A stretch of DNA of 64,000 bases, from the NCBI RefSeq assembly GCF_016906535.1, contig NC_057378.1:1116001-1180000 (forward strand). The letters are read 5' to 3'. Positions 25,523 to 38,177 of the stretch are shown piece by piece. The notes under the pieces were generated by a model that worked only from the letters and a program-made list of their open reading frames with translations, searched no databases and had not been told where the DNA came from. Numbering within the stretch: the first letter of the stretch is position 1; the number at the start of each line of letters is the position of its first letter. The stretch is from Rhizoctonia solani (taxonomy: Eukaryota > Basidiomycota > Agaricomycetes > Cantharellales > Ceratobasidiaceae). A program made the translations under genes and the position numbers.

Positions 25523-27736
25523 TTATCGCTCATTCGATACAGCACCAGGCTACAAATAAAACACCATCAGTCTTAGTGCTGGTGGAGAGAAATGGAATTT
25601 GATGCAACTTACGTAGTACCACACCGACAGTCCAATGATCACATATACAACCATCAGTACTAGACCCTCGAGCCAGTTGGTCTTGCCATCGCTAATCGCG
25701 TAGCTTGAAAACGCCAAAGTCAATACAAGATCCAAACACGGAAGGAACAATACCTACTTGATAATCAAGACTGAAACAAATACAACAACGGTTTCGAAAA
25801 TATCAAAGACTATATACTATCAGTTAACGAGCCCACATAGACGATGTGGTGGACTTACAAAGCGTCAAGGGTTGGCCAATCATCCACCCGAGCAAGATCA
25901 AGAACTTGAATAGTACGCATTAGACCTATAAAAACGATAGGAAGAAAAAAAATGTCTTACTGGCAAAACGAACAACGCAATTTGAATAGACGAGCCGACT
26001 GCGACTGTAATAGCCAAATCAAGCTTATTCTTGACCGAGACGGTGACAGCCGTGACGTGCTCAGCAGCATTACCAACCAATGGCTACCAACGAGTCAGTC
26101 CCTCACCACAAAGTCTTCGATAATGAACCCAAGAACTTACCAACAAGATCAGCGCCACAAACTCTCGACTGATATTTCCGTTCTTGGTCAACCCATCGAT
26201 ACTATCGACCAACCACTCGGCCGTTACACCGGTCAAGACGGTGACGGTAGCCAATAGGATAATGGTCGCTTGAATCTTGAGTTTGGGCACCGTTTCGTCT
26301 TCCTCGGTGGAGACTGAGGAAATAGAACTGGTCGAGGACGTGCCGCTGCCGTGGAAAATGGATGGAAGGGAAGGTAGCGAGGGCATGTGGAATACTCTTT
26401 GTGATGTAGGAGCTCCCGGCCCGTCGAATCCGGGTTGGAAAGTTTGGGCGGCGTGGTGGGCTGATGCCTCGGGAGTATAGATGTACGCGTGCGTCCAGAG
26501 CTGGAAGAAGACTGAGAGGTGTGAGATATCATATGCTCATGACTGGATCTAGGTACTCACGATAGCACGCGTAGACGAATAGTAGGATGATACTCGTACC
26601 GCGAGAGATGGCCAAGACATGTGCCTCTTCAATCGCGGCGCTCTCTCCCGCGGCTTCTCCAGGAGTCTGCCCGTTGGCCGTGGTTGCACTATTTAAACTT
26701 GCATGAAATGCGGCAGGAATGACAATACTGAACACGCTGATACACAGCAGAGATATATTGAGCTGGGCCGCCCGAACGCCATATCCCTGTTCGTGGAAGC
26801 GTATACCACCAGCGAAGAAGCACATGCCAAGGACGAGTAAACAATTAGAAAGAATACTTCCGAGCATGCTAGCTTGTACGACGCGAAGCTCCCCTCGAAC
26901 GAGCGCGAGAATGGCAATGATAAGCTCGACAGCATTTCCAAACGTGGCGTTGAGTAGACCTCCGAGTGTTTGACCGACGCGAAGAGCAAGTTCTTCTGTT
27001 GCGAACCCGAGCAAGGCTGCCAGTGGAATAATAGCTAGGAAGCTGAAGATGAAAATTATGGTAGGTTGTTGTCCGGTGAAATGCTATGACCAGAAAGTCA
27101 AATAGGTATTTTTTTCGTATACGCTTTGAAATAGTACTACTTACACATGCCCAACTGACTGGTACGAATACAAGAAGAATATTGAGATAGCTATACTTCA
27201 TGATGTTTACAGCACTGAGTGTCCATGTCGGGGCTGGGGCTAGCTTCTGTTGGGGTACAAGCATCTTGCTCAAGGCATGGCCAAAGTCAATCTTGGGTGT
27301 CGCTGGGACTATCGTTACGGGGTCAACGGGAAGACTGTTGGCTCGACGAGGAGCGGGGGGAGCACGTGGGTTCCATGATGAATCCGGAGCACGTCGGTTT
27401 CGTCGGCGGCGAACTCTGTCTGGGCCTATCCCTCCAGCACCAAGGCTGTGAACCGAGTCGGCTCGTTCGATATCTGTGTTCCCACCAATATTGGCCGGAG
27501 TAGAGGCATTTCCATGAATACGAAGTCCATCGCCGCTAGTTCTTGTTGTTTTGGGACTTAGACTGGGAGGTGCCAAGAGTGCAGCCTTGTCTCGCTCCAA
27601 AGATGAATCCGGACGAATTTGCTCGGGAACTAGAACCAAAAATATGAATTAACCGTATTTTAATAGACAATAAATATCGCATACCCGAGGCTCTGTCCTT
27701 TTCGTCGAGGATAGTAGAGGCAGGGGGAGAGGTCAT
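25523..27736 (-). CDS. Vacuolar Ca2+/H+ exchanger (CAX/Vcx1 family)
   Basis: A secondary transporter that moves Ca2+ into the vacuole in exchange for protons. It starts at [17 protein letters not shown] (27736). A long hydrophilic N-terminal tail with '[13 protein letters not shown]' (autoinhibitory tails are known in CAX proteins) is followed by about 11 membrane segments in two halves. The first CAX signature, '[20 protein letters not shown]', lies near 26960. The second, '[20 protein letters not shown]', lies near 26060. An acidic Ser-rich loop 'VSTEEDETV' separates the halves. The C-terminus is reached by splicing TAC|GTAAGT to TTTGTAG at about 25545, giving '[12 protein letters not shown]' and a stop at 25523. 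All essential acidic residues of both GNA-E motifs are present. Confidence 0.92.
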
Positions 27737-27916
27737 AGATTAGTCGTGAGGTATAGATACACTTCTTGGCGTACCTGTATTTAACCTTACACAACCGATT
27801 ACGGCATCTTGGCGCCTTTACGAAATTCAACGTCATACAAGGATTACGTGGCTGAGCCCTTATTGCTGAGGTCTCGCCTCTGACTAACGCTCAGCGCTTA
27901 CCACCACCACCCCACT

Positions 27917-28600
27917 ATGTCTTACTTTCTTCCCCACCTTCCTACTGGCTGGCATGTGGACCAAGCGATTCTATCCGAAGATGACCGAGTCGTCGTCCTA
28001 CGCTTTGGTCATGATTGGGACTCTTCCTGCATGAAGATGGACGAGACTCTCTATGGTGTGGCCGAGAAAGTCCAGAATTTCGCTGTCATCTACCTGGTCG
28101 ACATTACCCAGGTTCCGGATTTCAACAAGGTCTGCCGGTGAAGACTATTCTTGAGGCTGTACTGATATGGTTATAGATGTACGAATTGTACGATCCGTGT
28201 ACAGTCATGTTTTTCTACCGGTACGCGGTTGCATCGCCTCCTCCGGCTGTCGCTATTAATACTCGTTCTAGAAACAAGCACATAATGATTGATTTGGGAA
28301 CGGGTAACAACAACAAAATGTAAGCGGTACTTGACTCAACCATGTCCTATTTTTACACTGCATATTATAGCAACTGGGCTATGGACGACAAACAAGAGGT
28401 GCGCTTATATTACAATCAAGTGGTTCTTGTCCCCTGATTCCTTTGCGCCATGTTAGATGATTGATATTATTGAGACCGTGTACCGTGGGGCTTCAAAAGG
28501 TCGCGGTCTTGTTGTATCTCCAAAAGGTGCGTCTTTTCATCGTTATCCGACATTCCTTCTGACAATGCTTCTAGATTATTCTACTCGCTATCGCTATTAG
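27917..28600 (+). CDS. dim1: Dim1 / U5 snRNP-specific 15-kDa protein (TXNL4A)
   Basis: A thioredoxin-fold component of the U4/U6.U5 tri-snRNP, needed for pre-mRNA splicing and cell-cycle progression. Exon 1 begins MSYFLPHLPTGWHVDQAILS and runs to 'VDITQVPDFNK'. Later exons give 'MYELYDPCTVMFFYRNKHIM', 'IDLGTGNNNKINWAMDDKQE', 'MIDIIETVYRGASKGRGLVV' and 'SPKDYSTRYRY' before TAG at 28598-28600. The rebuilt length is about 142 residues, equal to the human and yeast-family protein, and the sequence is close to invariant. Introns are short. It runs divergently from the Ca2+/H+ exchanger with about 180 bp between starts, so the two probably share a promoter region. Confidence 0.96.
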
Positions 28601-29115
28601 ATGTATTACTCCTCATTGGACATTCATATTGCAATTCACATTACCTGATTTCACGCACACGCAAAACTACTAGTCCCTTGACTTTCCCAAGGCCGAAACT
28701 AGCCATTTGGTACCTAGCGACACTCAAAACTTATGTTCTCTTTGGCCTTTTTGCAGACCCATGACCATTTCTCGGTTGAACGGAACTCGAATAGGTGGCC
28801 AAGCTCCCAGTCTAGGCGGCTTGCAAGGAGGAACACACGTGTAGCAGAATTGAAATATGCGGGGCTTGCAGACGCATGTCAACGTGCTCGCCTCGTAACA
28901 CTAGCTTTTATGAAATAGATATCGATGAAATGCGCCAATGATCATGGTAAGTACATCTAAGTCGATACGGGATCCAAGAAAAGAATTTGGTTTTGGTGGT
29001 AGACATGGAAAACAAGTGAGTGTATCGGATCAGTCGTTTACAGAATAACCTCCATCAGACTTGTATGATAATTGCCCAACTCGTTTCCTTGGATCCAGCA
29101 ACCCGAGCTGCAGAC
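28601..29115. other. Intergenic, dim1 3' flank
   Basis: No gene was recognised. A 61-codon frame at 28733-28918 has no motif. Confidence 0.4.
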
Positions 29116-31300
29116 CTACTCAATGCGCGCTCGTTTAGAAGACTGGCTTCCGGAGCCAGACTTAAGAGCAAAAGTGCCAACGCTGGAACCCATTGTCCGC
29201 TCGGCCTTTTCTCGGTCCACCAGCCCAAGCTCCTGTTCCACCACTGTCCCATCCGCCCTAATATCATGCAACATCTGCAACTTGAGCGCCTCCATATTAT
29301 CCCCAAACCGCTTCTCTCTATACGCCGTCATGAACGTCTCCACCTCGGCACGTGCGGTCGTATGCCAAACCCCAATACGAGACTCGTTCCCGGACATATT
29401 ATCAACAAACCGCCAAAATTCAGGATAGTCGGCATCTTCACCTTGGAGCTGGAGACGGCCGACGTTGGAGGTGTTGATGTTGCTGGTGGATAAGGCTGAG
29501 TCGTTGACTTGTTTGAACGTGGACGAGATGGTTTCGGGGAACTGGGCGAGGGTGCTACCCGCAATCCAGGCGCACTTTTGGTCGAATGGAATGTCAGTTG
29601 GCTCTGACGGTGGCCCCGGCTCCCTCTTGAAATTGGACTCTGGCTCTAGCTCTGGCCCGTGTTCCGGCTGTGCTTCGGAAGCCGACTCCACTTTGCATTC
29701 AGGTTCGGGTTCGGATTTGGGAAAAGGTCCGCGCTGACGGGCTCGGTCCTTGGCATACATCGGCACCTGCTTAGAATTCTTGACCGACGCCGTGAGTTGT
29801 CCCCGTTTGCGATTCGGCAACCCATCTTCGTCCTCGTTCAACGGCGGGCTTTTATACGGACTTGTGGACTCGCGAGTCGTGCGTCGTGGTCCGGGCCCCA
29901 ACTCTTCCCACGTCGGGGGCAGAACTTCTTTCATTTCGGCTTGCGATTGTTTCTCCGGTTGCTCGAATCGACTCCAGATAGTCTGAGATGGGCTCTCTGG
30001 GTTGGTTCCGTCCCACACAACACGAGTACCGTACGAGGGACCGTACATGACCATCGTCGTCCGTGCGGGAGTCGGATCAGTCGACGAAGAGGCATGAGAA
30101 TGAATCGCAAACTAAAAAAAAAAAAAAGATAGGGTGTTATTTCTTCCAGAGCACTATCCGGATGCAAGACAGAACACTCACCTCGACCTCCTGAACGACT
30201 TGATCGCGACGCGTGACCAGATCCAAACGAACCTCGTCCGCTGGGTCTCCGGCTCGAGTCATAAACGCGATCGTAAACTTGGTGACCACTTCCGAAAGGT
30301 CCGCATCTAATCCAACCGTCTTGACCTTGGGCGGGATCAGCTGCAAAAGCTTCATCGCCAAGAACCCGGGGCTTTCGTACAACTTGGCACGATTCGTGGG
30401 TTCAAAATTACCACTTCCGAAAGAGGGCCCAAAGATGTGCGAACCGGCGAGCCACTTGATACGTGCCTCGTCGGGCGAAAACTTGGCGACGAATGAGATT
30501 TGGGTTAGGTTCGGGAAGAAATGGTCGAGTCCGGTTTCTTGAATCTGGTCTGCGGTATGGAGCTGGGTCGGGTAGAGCTTTTGGTCCATAAGGGCACCGT
30601 GAGGGTTCCACGGATCGTGCGGCTCGAACTGAATGGTAAGTGATCTAACCGCTGGAATTAACATCCAATACAATTAAGAATCTAGATACATGACTTACCG
30701 AATATATTTGCTGTTTCCGGTGCGCGCATATACTCCCGCGTCCCCGTTTGCTGCTAAGATACCATGCTCGTAGATGTAAGGTGCCGCCACACTCCTGAAT
30801 CTCCTGGACGCCAGACTGAATTCCTTGAGTGTGTGACGCGGGCGTGTCTTTGGTGGTGCGTCGTGCAACAGCATCACAGCGATGAGATCAAGGACCCTAG
30901 TTGGGAGTAGACCTCCCCTACAAGTTGTAGATGTGACTGTAGGAGCCGACACGTCCAGTCCCATACGAGTCCTCCATGCCTCAAGTAATGGGCCTCGAGG
31001 CTTTGGTAGAGAGGCAACCTTGTATGGGGACTCCGGGATAGGGTGCTGCTCGTAGATCTTACTCTTGTCAACACCCTCAGCTATGGCGGGGGATCGCACT
31101 ACAGGCGCAAAGAGCCCGAGTGCATTGTTCCGTGGGGGTGCCGGATCGTTTTTCTGGGCAGCTAGAATCCGATGTTCATCTTCCAAGGTCGGCCCAGGCA
31201 AGAATGGAATTCGGTGCCGAGGCGCAGGTGGTGAGTGGGCTCTCTCGGGCCGTTGAGCTTGTGCTGCGGGATCGACAGGGTTCACGAACGGCGATTGCAT
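29116..31300 (-). CDS. F-box-like / hypothetical protein with acidic EPEP-rich region
   Basis: Three exons. The start at ATG 31300 (MQSPFVNPVDPAAQAQRPER) gives a Pro-rich N-terminus. Then 'LPTRVLDLIAVMLLHDAPPK' and 'LKEFSLASRRFRSVAAPYIY' form an F-box-like helix pair ending in 'APYIYEH', frequent in agaricomycete F-box-like proteins. The middle exon (about 30665-30185) includes 'LTIQFEPHDPWNPHGALM' and 'FFPNLTQISFVAKFSPDEAR'. The last intron ends in a 14-T polypyrimidine tract (A run at 30114-30127 on the plus strand). The last exon carries 'MVMYGPSYGTRVVWDGTN', a low-complexity 'SEPEPECK..PEHGPELEPE' stretch and ends 'SSKRARIE', NLS-like. Function unknown beyond possible ubiquitin-ligase adaptor. 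Confidence 0.7.
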
Positions 31301-32530
31301 AGTCGCAGACTGGTCTGAAATCGGTGCGTCGAGTTGTGTGAGCACTAATCTCAGCAATTGGTTGTCGAGTCTTTTTACAAACCTGAAGTGTTAGAGCCTT
31401 GAAGTTTGCCTTGTAACGTTAGGGTTGGATCCTATAGTGGTGCTTATTTTCTAGTTATAGAGTGGTACTGTATCCAAAACGTCTGCGATCAGTCCTCACG
31501 TTATTCCAGACTGAGTAGAACGCACATGTACGAAGCCTAGCCTTGGGCTGCGATACGCGGATAAAGTTACAATCAGGTACTCGGCAATACGTTCCAGATG
31601 CGAACCAAGACTGGAGGGCTTAGAGCACAGTGATAGCTTAGCGTCAATCACCACGGGTTTCTGGAGGGGATATGGGGGAGAGACGCGTAATTTGAGTGCT
31701 GAGGTGTTCCCAACGGCGGCTTCTTTAAGTGAGCAACGACCCCTTGTGTATTGGTATGTGCGCCATTCTGTGCCATATCTAACTGATTTTAGATCATGAA
31801 AGCCTCAACAAGGCTTTCAATGGTCCAAGTTTTCTATGATCAATGTATAACAACGTGTCATTTAACAATATCTGGGATGATTGAGGCGGTGGCGTACATT
31901 GAAGCGCTTGCTTGGGCCAATATTTCTACCATACCAAGCGCCTCTTGGATAATGGGAACAACGCGATAGGGAAATGCATGGTCCAAATAGCCACGGAATT
32001 CACTCAAAATGCGACATTGTCATTTAGAATGACTTAACGAGGTTCAAACCATATTCGCGGGGTGAGCACACTTGTCCAATTTTCACCGACTTGTCTTCAT
32101 AAGAGGTTGGAACCCGTCCATCGACCTGCCCTTTAATTGAGGTCTAGCGATATTGACTAGGAGCAAACACAGTTTCTCGCAGTTTGTCTATAATTTATTC
32201 TCGCTCTATGACACGGGGGGCTACAATCTTCACCTGGCCTTGAATAATTCTTAGATGAGAGTTAGGTCACGGTCACGTGGTCGTGTAGGGATACGTGTTA
32301 GATCCATGGTAGATCATCTACCCTCATGATTTCCGAATATCGAAAGAATTCAGGCTCAATATAATGGTACACTACTCCATCGAGTCTCTGTGACAATATC
32401 TTTTCCCATATACTTAGTCTAAATCATTGACGTGTTTTAATTTAATACATTATCTCGACAACCATCGTAGCTTTTACCACGTTATTGGCTTCAAACGAGA
32501 CAACTTAAAAGGAACCTTTGGCATACACTT
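31301..32530. other. Intergenic region, 1.2 kb
   Basis: No convincing gene. A small hairpin GAAAGCC-tcaacaa-GGCTTTC lies at about 31798-31818. An A/T-rich stretch near 32340-32460 flanks the sedolisin 3' end. Confidence 0.4.
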
Positions 32531-34980
32531 CTACGCGACAGCTTGTAGCTTGACGAAGTCTGGAGTGCCGAGGCCAGTTACAGGGTCCTGGTGCAAAAGT
32601 CAGTCTCCTAGAAATCCATTGTACGACTTCCAAAAAGGCTCACCCATCCGGCTCTGGCGGTAAACCCGTTGGTCCCGCACCCTGGGTTACTTCCCGATGT
32701 AATATCGTTGAGGGCAGAGGCCGCGCTTGAGTAAAGCCATGGGTTAAGGAAACCCAACGGCGATTTACCCTGAGACAAACGATAGTCATTGAGCAAAGCA
32801 ATCACACCCGCGAATGCTGGTGCCGAGGCTGAAGTGCCAGCAACTGAAGTGGTTGACCCCTTTTGAATGATTTGGAAGCTAGAAGAAGGATGATAAGTTA
32901 GAGGTGATGTATAGTCATAAACCTGCGACGTACGATCTCCCTTGAGCAGCCACATCCCTATATCAACACGCTTTGGATGAGATATGGATAATTCTCGAAA
33001 TATATGGCACTTACGGGAACCCACGACCGGTCGTGTTATACAATCCAGAATAAGTGGTACCAATAGAACCGAGGAAAGTAGACACCGCAGAAGTTTGATA
33101 GCTTGGGCGGGCGAAGTAGTCTGAGAATCCGCCCTGGGAGAACGAGACGCCAACCTCGGGAGCAATCTTGTAGGTTCCGCCCACCGCAGTGACGTAGGGG
33201 CAAGACGCCGGGAAGATAGGCTGGAAACGAGTACGGTTTGTGCCATCGTTCGTCTTGCATGTACCAGAGCCGACTCCCCCATCACCTGTAGATCAACAAT
33301 CGAATTTAGTGAATTATTTGTTTGAAAGCTGCGGGGTCATACCAGAAGAAAACAAGACGCTGACACCTCGCACTCCGAGTTGGGCGAACGAGCTACAAAC
33401 TCGAGTAGCATAGTCCAATGGAACAGTTTGCTCTGGTTGACCAAATATTAGGCCGCAGTCATAAACATATACAATCAGTTGACACACCGTCATCACCGTA
33501 ACTGGTGCTAATGGTAAGTGGGAGGGTGGTTTTGTTCAACATATAGTTGACCCACTCCAAATACGGCTAAGGTCTCATTTGTAAGCAGGATCTCGACTTG
33601 AATTTGAGGGCATATTTACCTCGTTAGTGTTGGTAGGCGTATTGGAGTCGGGTTTATAAGGGGGAGAGCCACCAGTCGAGTAAAATGTAAGCGGAATTGG
33701 ATGAGAGATAGCTCCCGCATACTACCAAGTCCTGATGAGTAGTGAGCATTACACTGCGCTTTAAAGACTTACCTGAACATCAAGATTGGCTTCAATGCCC
33801 GGGTTGGTTTGGGTATTCTTTCCACCATTGATGAGCTCAACGCTGAAAGTTGATCCTACTGCGCTTGAATCGAATTTAGTGTAGAAGGTCTGATCGATCG
33901 CGATTATATTAGCGTGCATACTTATAAAGTGATACCGTGAAACGTACCTGAAGGTCGGAAATGCTTGCGTATTGATCTGAATATCCCTCTGAAGTCAGAG
34001 AATCGCACAACAATTATGAGAGCTTAAGACCTACCAAGATAACCGGTAATTCCAATTGAGCTAGAGTTTCCGGCCTTGGGTGTGTACGAATCGGTCCTAC
34101 GATAACCGCCCCGTAAGCTTTGAAACTGAAAACCATATTCTCACTCACTTGTATAGCGCCTTCAAGCAAGCTGGAGTGATGGTCGAGCTGCAGCTTGATG
34201 GCACGGCTGCTTCCACCTTTCCAGCCGGCTCCTCGGCAACTTGCTTGAGCTTCTCATCCTCGGAATCAGGAAGCACGAACACTGTCGATGCACGCTTCTC
34301 AAGCTCGGAAGAGGACTCGGCTGTACTACGCTCGTTGATCCGGCCAAAATATGTAGTTGGTTGAACAACATCGATATGGGAATCAAGAGAGCGTGGTAGT
34401 GCGTAGGATTCCGAGCGAACAATATGGGTCCCAGAGGTATGGCGGTAGATATTGTACTGGTTTCCGGGACAAGCGAATCGTTTGGAACACAGATTAATGA
34501 TACTATTATTAACTCACTTTGGTACCCAGCATCTTTTCTGCACGCGATACAGGAACAGTGACATGTATCCAGTCGCCGGCTGAAGAGCGCCCCGATACCG
34601 TGGCACCATGAGACCGAAGCCATTTTTCAACCGACTCGACGCTTTCACCGCGAGGAGCAACAAGCTTATCGACATCCCTAAGTACTCCTTAATTAAGTAA
34701 ACAGATGGTTGAACAATGTAGAGAGAACGCACTCTTTCGATAAATGTTTTCCATATTTCGTGCTTGCTGGGTTGCTCACCTCGTCGAGGATAGCAAGAAG
34801 ATCCGTCATGCGAGCTTGCTTGAGTCCAACACGTAGATCAATGTTGTGGTCTGCAGGAGCCCGTGCGACTCTAGTCCAACCCGAAGGAATTTCGCGCAGG
34901 GCATGACGAGTAGTGAAATCCTGGGAGACCGGCGACGCTACGACAAGCGACGCGAGAGCAAGTACGGTGAGCACGTACAT
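32531..34980 (-). CDS. Secreted sedolisin (peptidase family S53, tripeptidyl-peptidase-like)
   Basis: An acid serine-carboxyl protease secreted by fungi. The ATG at 34980 starts [20 protein letters not shown], a clear signal peptide. An upstream TTG is open but is not a start. The activation prodomain is recognisable: '[20 protein letters not shown]' with '[10 protein letters not shown]', then '[20 protein letters not shown]'. In the catalytic domain, '[13 protein letters not shown]' carries the sedolisin Glu-x3-Asp pair, and '[18 protein letters not shown]' carries the nucleophile Ser. The Ca2+ site is '[10 protein letters not shown]' and, across the last intron, '[13 protein letters not shown]'. 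It ends 'KLQAVA', stop at 32531. At least eight short introns. All catalytic residues seen are intact. It may act in nutrition or in attack on plant proteins. Confidence 0.93.
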
Positions 34981-35740
34981 GGTCAAAGACGATAAATCCC
35001 AAGGATAGCTCGTGGAAAGCTTTTATAGCTCTTCCAGTGGGTTCATGACTCCGTATAAGCGATGCGAATCCCCGGACTGGGCAGAGAAGTGATGTAACCA
35101 CATGTAAAGAACCCTCCCAGTAGGACTGAAGAGTGTGGACTTCCGGGAAAGGAGATCCGACCGATGACATAAGGTCAAATAGGAAGCGACGGGAGCACCA
35201 TGCATTCCTTCTTACAGAGCGCACAAAGCGCGGGCGTGCTATTAATAGCAACACATACTCATGGACAGAAGCCAAACATCACACTTTCCTATTAGCAAAA
35301 AAGGCCAACCACCCAGACACCTTCGATGGTACAATACCTCAAGCAGCGATAGCGATCCGGACATTGCTGGGCTGAGATCGGGTTGGGGGCGAACTAGAAA
35401 AGAAGAAAATGCAATGGAAATCAAGGCTCAGTCAGATTATTATCACGTGACAAAACATCGCAACCACCGCATGCAAACACTACACTTGTTTAGCCCAACG
35501 CTGGTAACCTATATGAACGGAGTTTTACAAAAGTACGAAGTGAGATCTTGACTGAAACCAACGGTATATCATCGACAGCCACTCGATGGTCGAATCTCAA
35601 GCTACATATGATAACGACTTGCCAACCCACTCGGATTCAGTTTCCCGCAAATCATATCCTTTTCCCAGTCTGAGAAGCCAAAATATACAATGTTCCGATA
35701 AAAATGGGTGAATGCTTATTTTCATGCGCCAGACAACCGT
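34981..35740. other. Intergenic, sedolisin promoter side
   Basis: No gene was recognised; open frames on both strands overlap without motifs. Confidence 0.4.
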
Positions 35741-36440
35741 TCAAACCGAAAGTTCGTCGCAAAACTTGTGGCAAATGGGACAAAGGATATCTGGCACCGC
35801 CTACACATGAGAACATGTATATCAAACATTGCGAGCTGTACTTACGTTTCCATATACATCCGGGAACTCAAGTGAAATATTTAGCGGCACTGTGTGCATG
35901 AGATAAAACAAGGAAGGATCACGCCAATTGAAACGCTTAATCCTGAAAAGTTCCAAGTTATTAGAGTTATTCGAGCACTACTAGAAGACTAACTGATAGC
36001 TTCCATCCGCGTTTTGGTCTGACTGAAAAACTTCGGGAGATGAGGTACCAGCCAGCGAACAAAAAAGGGGGGCGCCGATTGGGAGTACCGTCGAGAGCGA
36101 GCCCACATATGCATGGCAATTGGAGCCTATATTCTTCAGAGTGATTCCCTCGGGGACATTCGTGATCTCCCACTATCGAACGTAATGTTAGTGGTATATT
36201 ATTCACAGCAAACGGAGGTTTCACCTTCTGCGTATCGGACCCCTCTACCAGCTTGCGTAGCTGCGTCTTTTCATTTACTCCGGACAAAGCGAGGTAGTAG
36301 GTGTTGTTTTTTAATTGCGCAAGAGGTTTTTGAGAAATCAAATACACGCCGTCAAGTAACTCTCCCAATACCATTGTTGGCTGAAATATAACTGGCAGTG
36401 ACACTAACCATAGAAAATGTCTTAATGACCACTTTATCAT
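35741..36440 (-). CDS. Small secreted protein, paralogue family member A
   Basis: Four exons rebuilt by splice sites. Exon 1 from ATG 36440 reads MIKWSLRHFLWLVSLPVIFQ, a signal peptide, then 'LLDGVYLISQKPLAQL'. The AAG|GTGAAA donor joins GATAG|TGG, giving 'WEITNVPEGITLKNIGSNC', 'HAYVGSLSTVLPIGAPLFC' and 'DQNADGSYQ'. The next exons give 'IKRFNWRDPSLFYLMHTVPL' and 'AVPDILCPICHKFCDELSV', with a stop at 35741. Intron positions match those of the genes at 37439 and 40164 (intron 1 just before a W/F codon, intron 2 inside the Tyr/Gln codon after a conserved 'G-x-Y/TY'). About 180 residues. Strand-rich and Gly/Asn-rich; it might be a beta-trefoil-like secreted protein. No known family is recognised. 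Confidence 0.6.
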
Positions 36441-37438
36441 GATGTTGAGTGCCAGGAAAGATGTGGGAAAGCGGATGCATTCGGAGACCGAACTTATAGA
36501 GAGTTGGTTGAGCAAATCAACCCACTAGTCCTAATCAAGCACACCCGTGATGTGTAATAATTGCTACATAGAATAAGCGGACAGGAGCGTCCTGATTCTT
36601 TCTATTCGCACATAAACACCCGATTTCATCGTGTTAGCCCCTCTTGTTCTAGGTAGTTGGTTCTAGCTGAAGCCTATCGATTTTTGAAGTACAGTTGGCT
36701 CTCGGCTCGCAAAAACTAAATTTACCCCATGCTCTATTCGGATCTAACCCATTCAGTCGCTGTCAATCAATAGCGGCCATGGAGATTTCTACTAGAGGGA
36801 ATCAATCGTATTGAAATCAGCGCCCAAGTCATCTAGCAATCAGTACTACACTATCAAAACTAAGTGCGGATGCATACCCAACAAGATGTCCTGCGTTTAT
36901 GACAGGTCTATTGGTGTGAGCCCAGGTTAGGCGAATCAAACAAAGTTACCAGTGCAAATATCCATTATGAGTCAAGAGGACCGACTGTATCTTGAATCTT
37001 GCTCTTAGCGAGTCTTGAGCAAAGTTTGCTACTCGACTTTTAGTGCCTGTCTTGGAACCCTGGTTTGATATCAGACCCGTGGTCAATTCAGTTCATAGCA
37101 CTTTTCCATCAAGCCTAAATTGAACCTGAAGAATACCAATGGCGTATTGACATCATTATTACTCACATTTTTATAACCAGTAATGATTCCAGCTTCTATT
37201 CGGCTACAAATCTATTGTGTTCTGACAATAATGAGATAAGTTTACCTTGATCAAGTTGATCCGTTTTAGCCATTGGTCACCCTAATGTTACATACCGGGA
37301 TTCAATCGGTATGTAATGGGGTGACAAGTTGTTTTCCTTGATCAATATTGCAGCCTTGCTATTCGGCTTACCGCAAATTATGTGAAGAAGGTTGGTATAA
37401 AACTAGCTCGAACACCCAACTGGAAAGTACGTTCAACC
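36441..37438. other. Divergent promoter region between secreted-protein genes A and B
   Basis: 1 kb with no gene. It contains an imperfect 50-bp palindrome at 37276-37325. Confidence 0.5.
37276..37325. repeat. 50-bp interrupted palindrome
   Basis: GTCACCC (37276) pairs with GGGTGAC (37325), and TTACATACCG (37288-37297) pairs perfectly with CGGTATGTAA (37307-37316) around a 9-base loop. It lies about 115 bp upstream of the gene B start. It could be a remnant of a MITE or a regulatory or transcript hairpin. Confidence 0.75.
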
Positions 37439-38177
37439 ATGACCATGCCTTACCTTTCCATTATTGTTACCTCCTTCATTGCACTATCAACCAAGATTAG
37501 TCCTGTCCTGTCTTTGAGTGCAGGAAAATATACTATTAGTGTCAGGCCCAATGGTCTTAACCCTTCGTTGCTATACTCTGAGTATGGTGTAAACGAAGAA
37601 ATACAAGTTGGGCCCTTTGAAGATAGGCAAACCCAACAAGCACTGGTAAGTGTGTATGCTCCTTGGCTTCAATCCGTATTTACATGATGGGTCCAAGTGG
37701 TCTGTGATTCCAGACCCTCAAAATGAGAACAATGTCCGGTTTGAGAATGTACAATTCCACTGTGCACCCTACGTAGGATCTAGATCTACAAATAGTTTTT
37801 CAAGTATTCCAACCATTATCTGTGGTGACCTTCACAGTGTTTCTGAGGAGTTCAAATTGACCCAGATCTCTAATAAAGCTGGGACGTACTAGTAAGTCTG
37901 AAGTTTGTGCCAACGTTTAAAAACTAACCTATGTTAGCATTGATACCATTGCTCGTGAACCCCCAAGAAGAATGTTTGTAGAGTGCTACAATGAATTGGT
38001 AAATGGGTCATGTACCAGCAACGTGAGTTAAGATAATGAGTTTTCTTTTTCCCAATATAGCGCTCCAAACTGATCCAAATTATGCCCTAGGTAACACTTA
38101 CATTGTCGGGCTCACCTTTACCTGAGTTGGACCTTTTCCCTTTCACTACAGAGTTCACTTTTACCCCAGTGCCTTGA
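37439..38177 (+). CDS. Small secreted protein, paralogue family member B
   Basis: Four exons. The signal peptide MTMPYLSIIVTSFIALSTK is followed by 'LSAGKYTISVRPNGLNPSLL', then 'FEDRQTQQAL|' with GTAAGT. Exon 2 begins 'WSVIPDPQNENNVRFENVQF' and 'HCAPYVGSRSTN', and ends 'FKLTQISNKAGTY', the Tyr codon split TA|GTAAGT. Exon 3 is 'IDTIAREPPRRMFVECYNEL' plus 'VNGSCTSN'. Exon 4 is 'VTLTLSGSPLPELDLFPFTT' and 'EFTFTPVP', stop at 38175-38177. The 'HCAPYVGS-S' block aligns with 'NCHAYVGSLS' of gene A. Secreted, about 190 residues, Cys-containing. The strand-rich pattern suggests a beta-trefoil or inhibitor-like fold, but this is unproven. Candidate effector or protease inhibitor. Confidence 0.65.
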
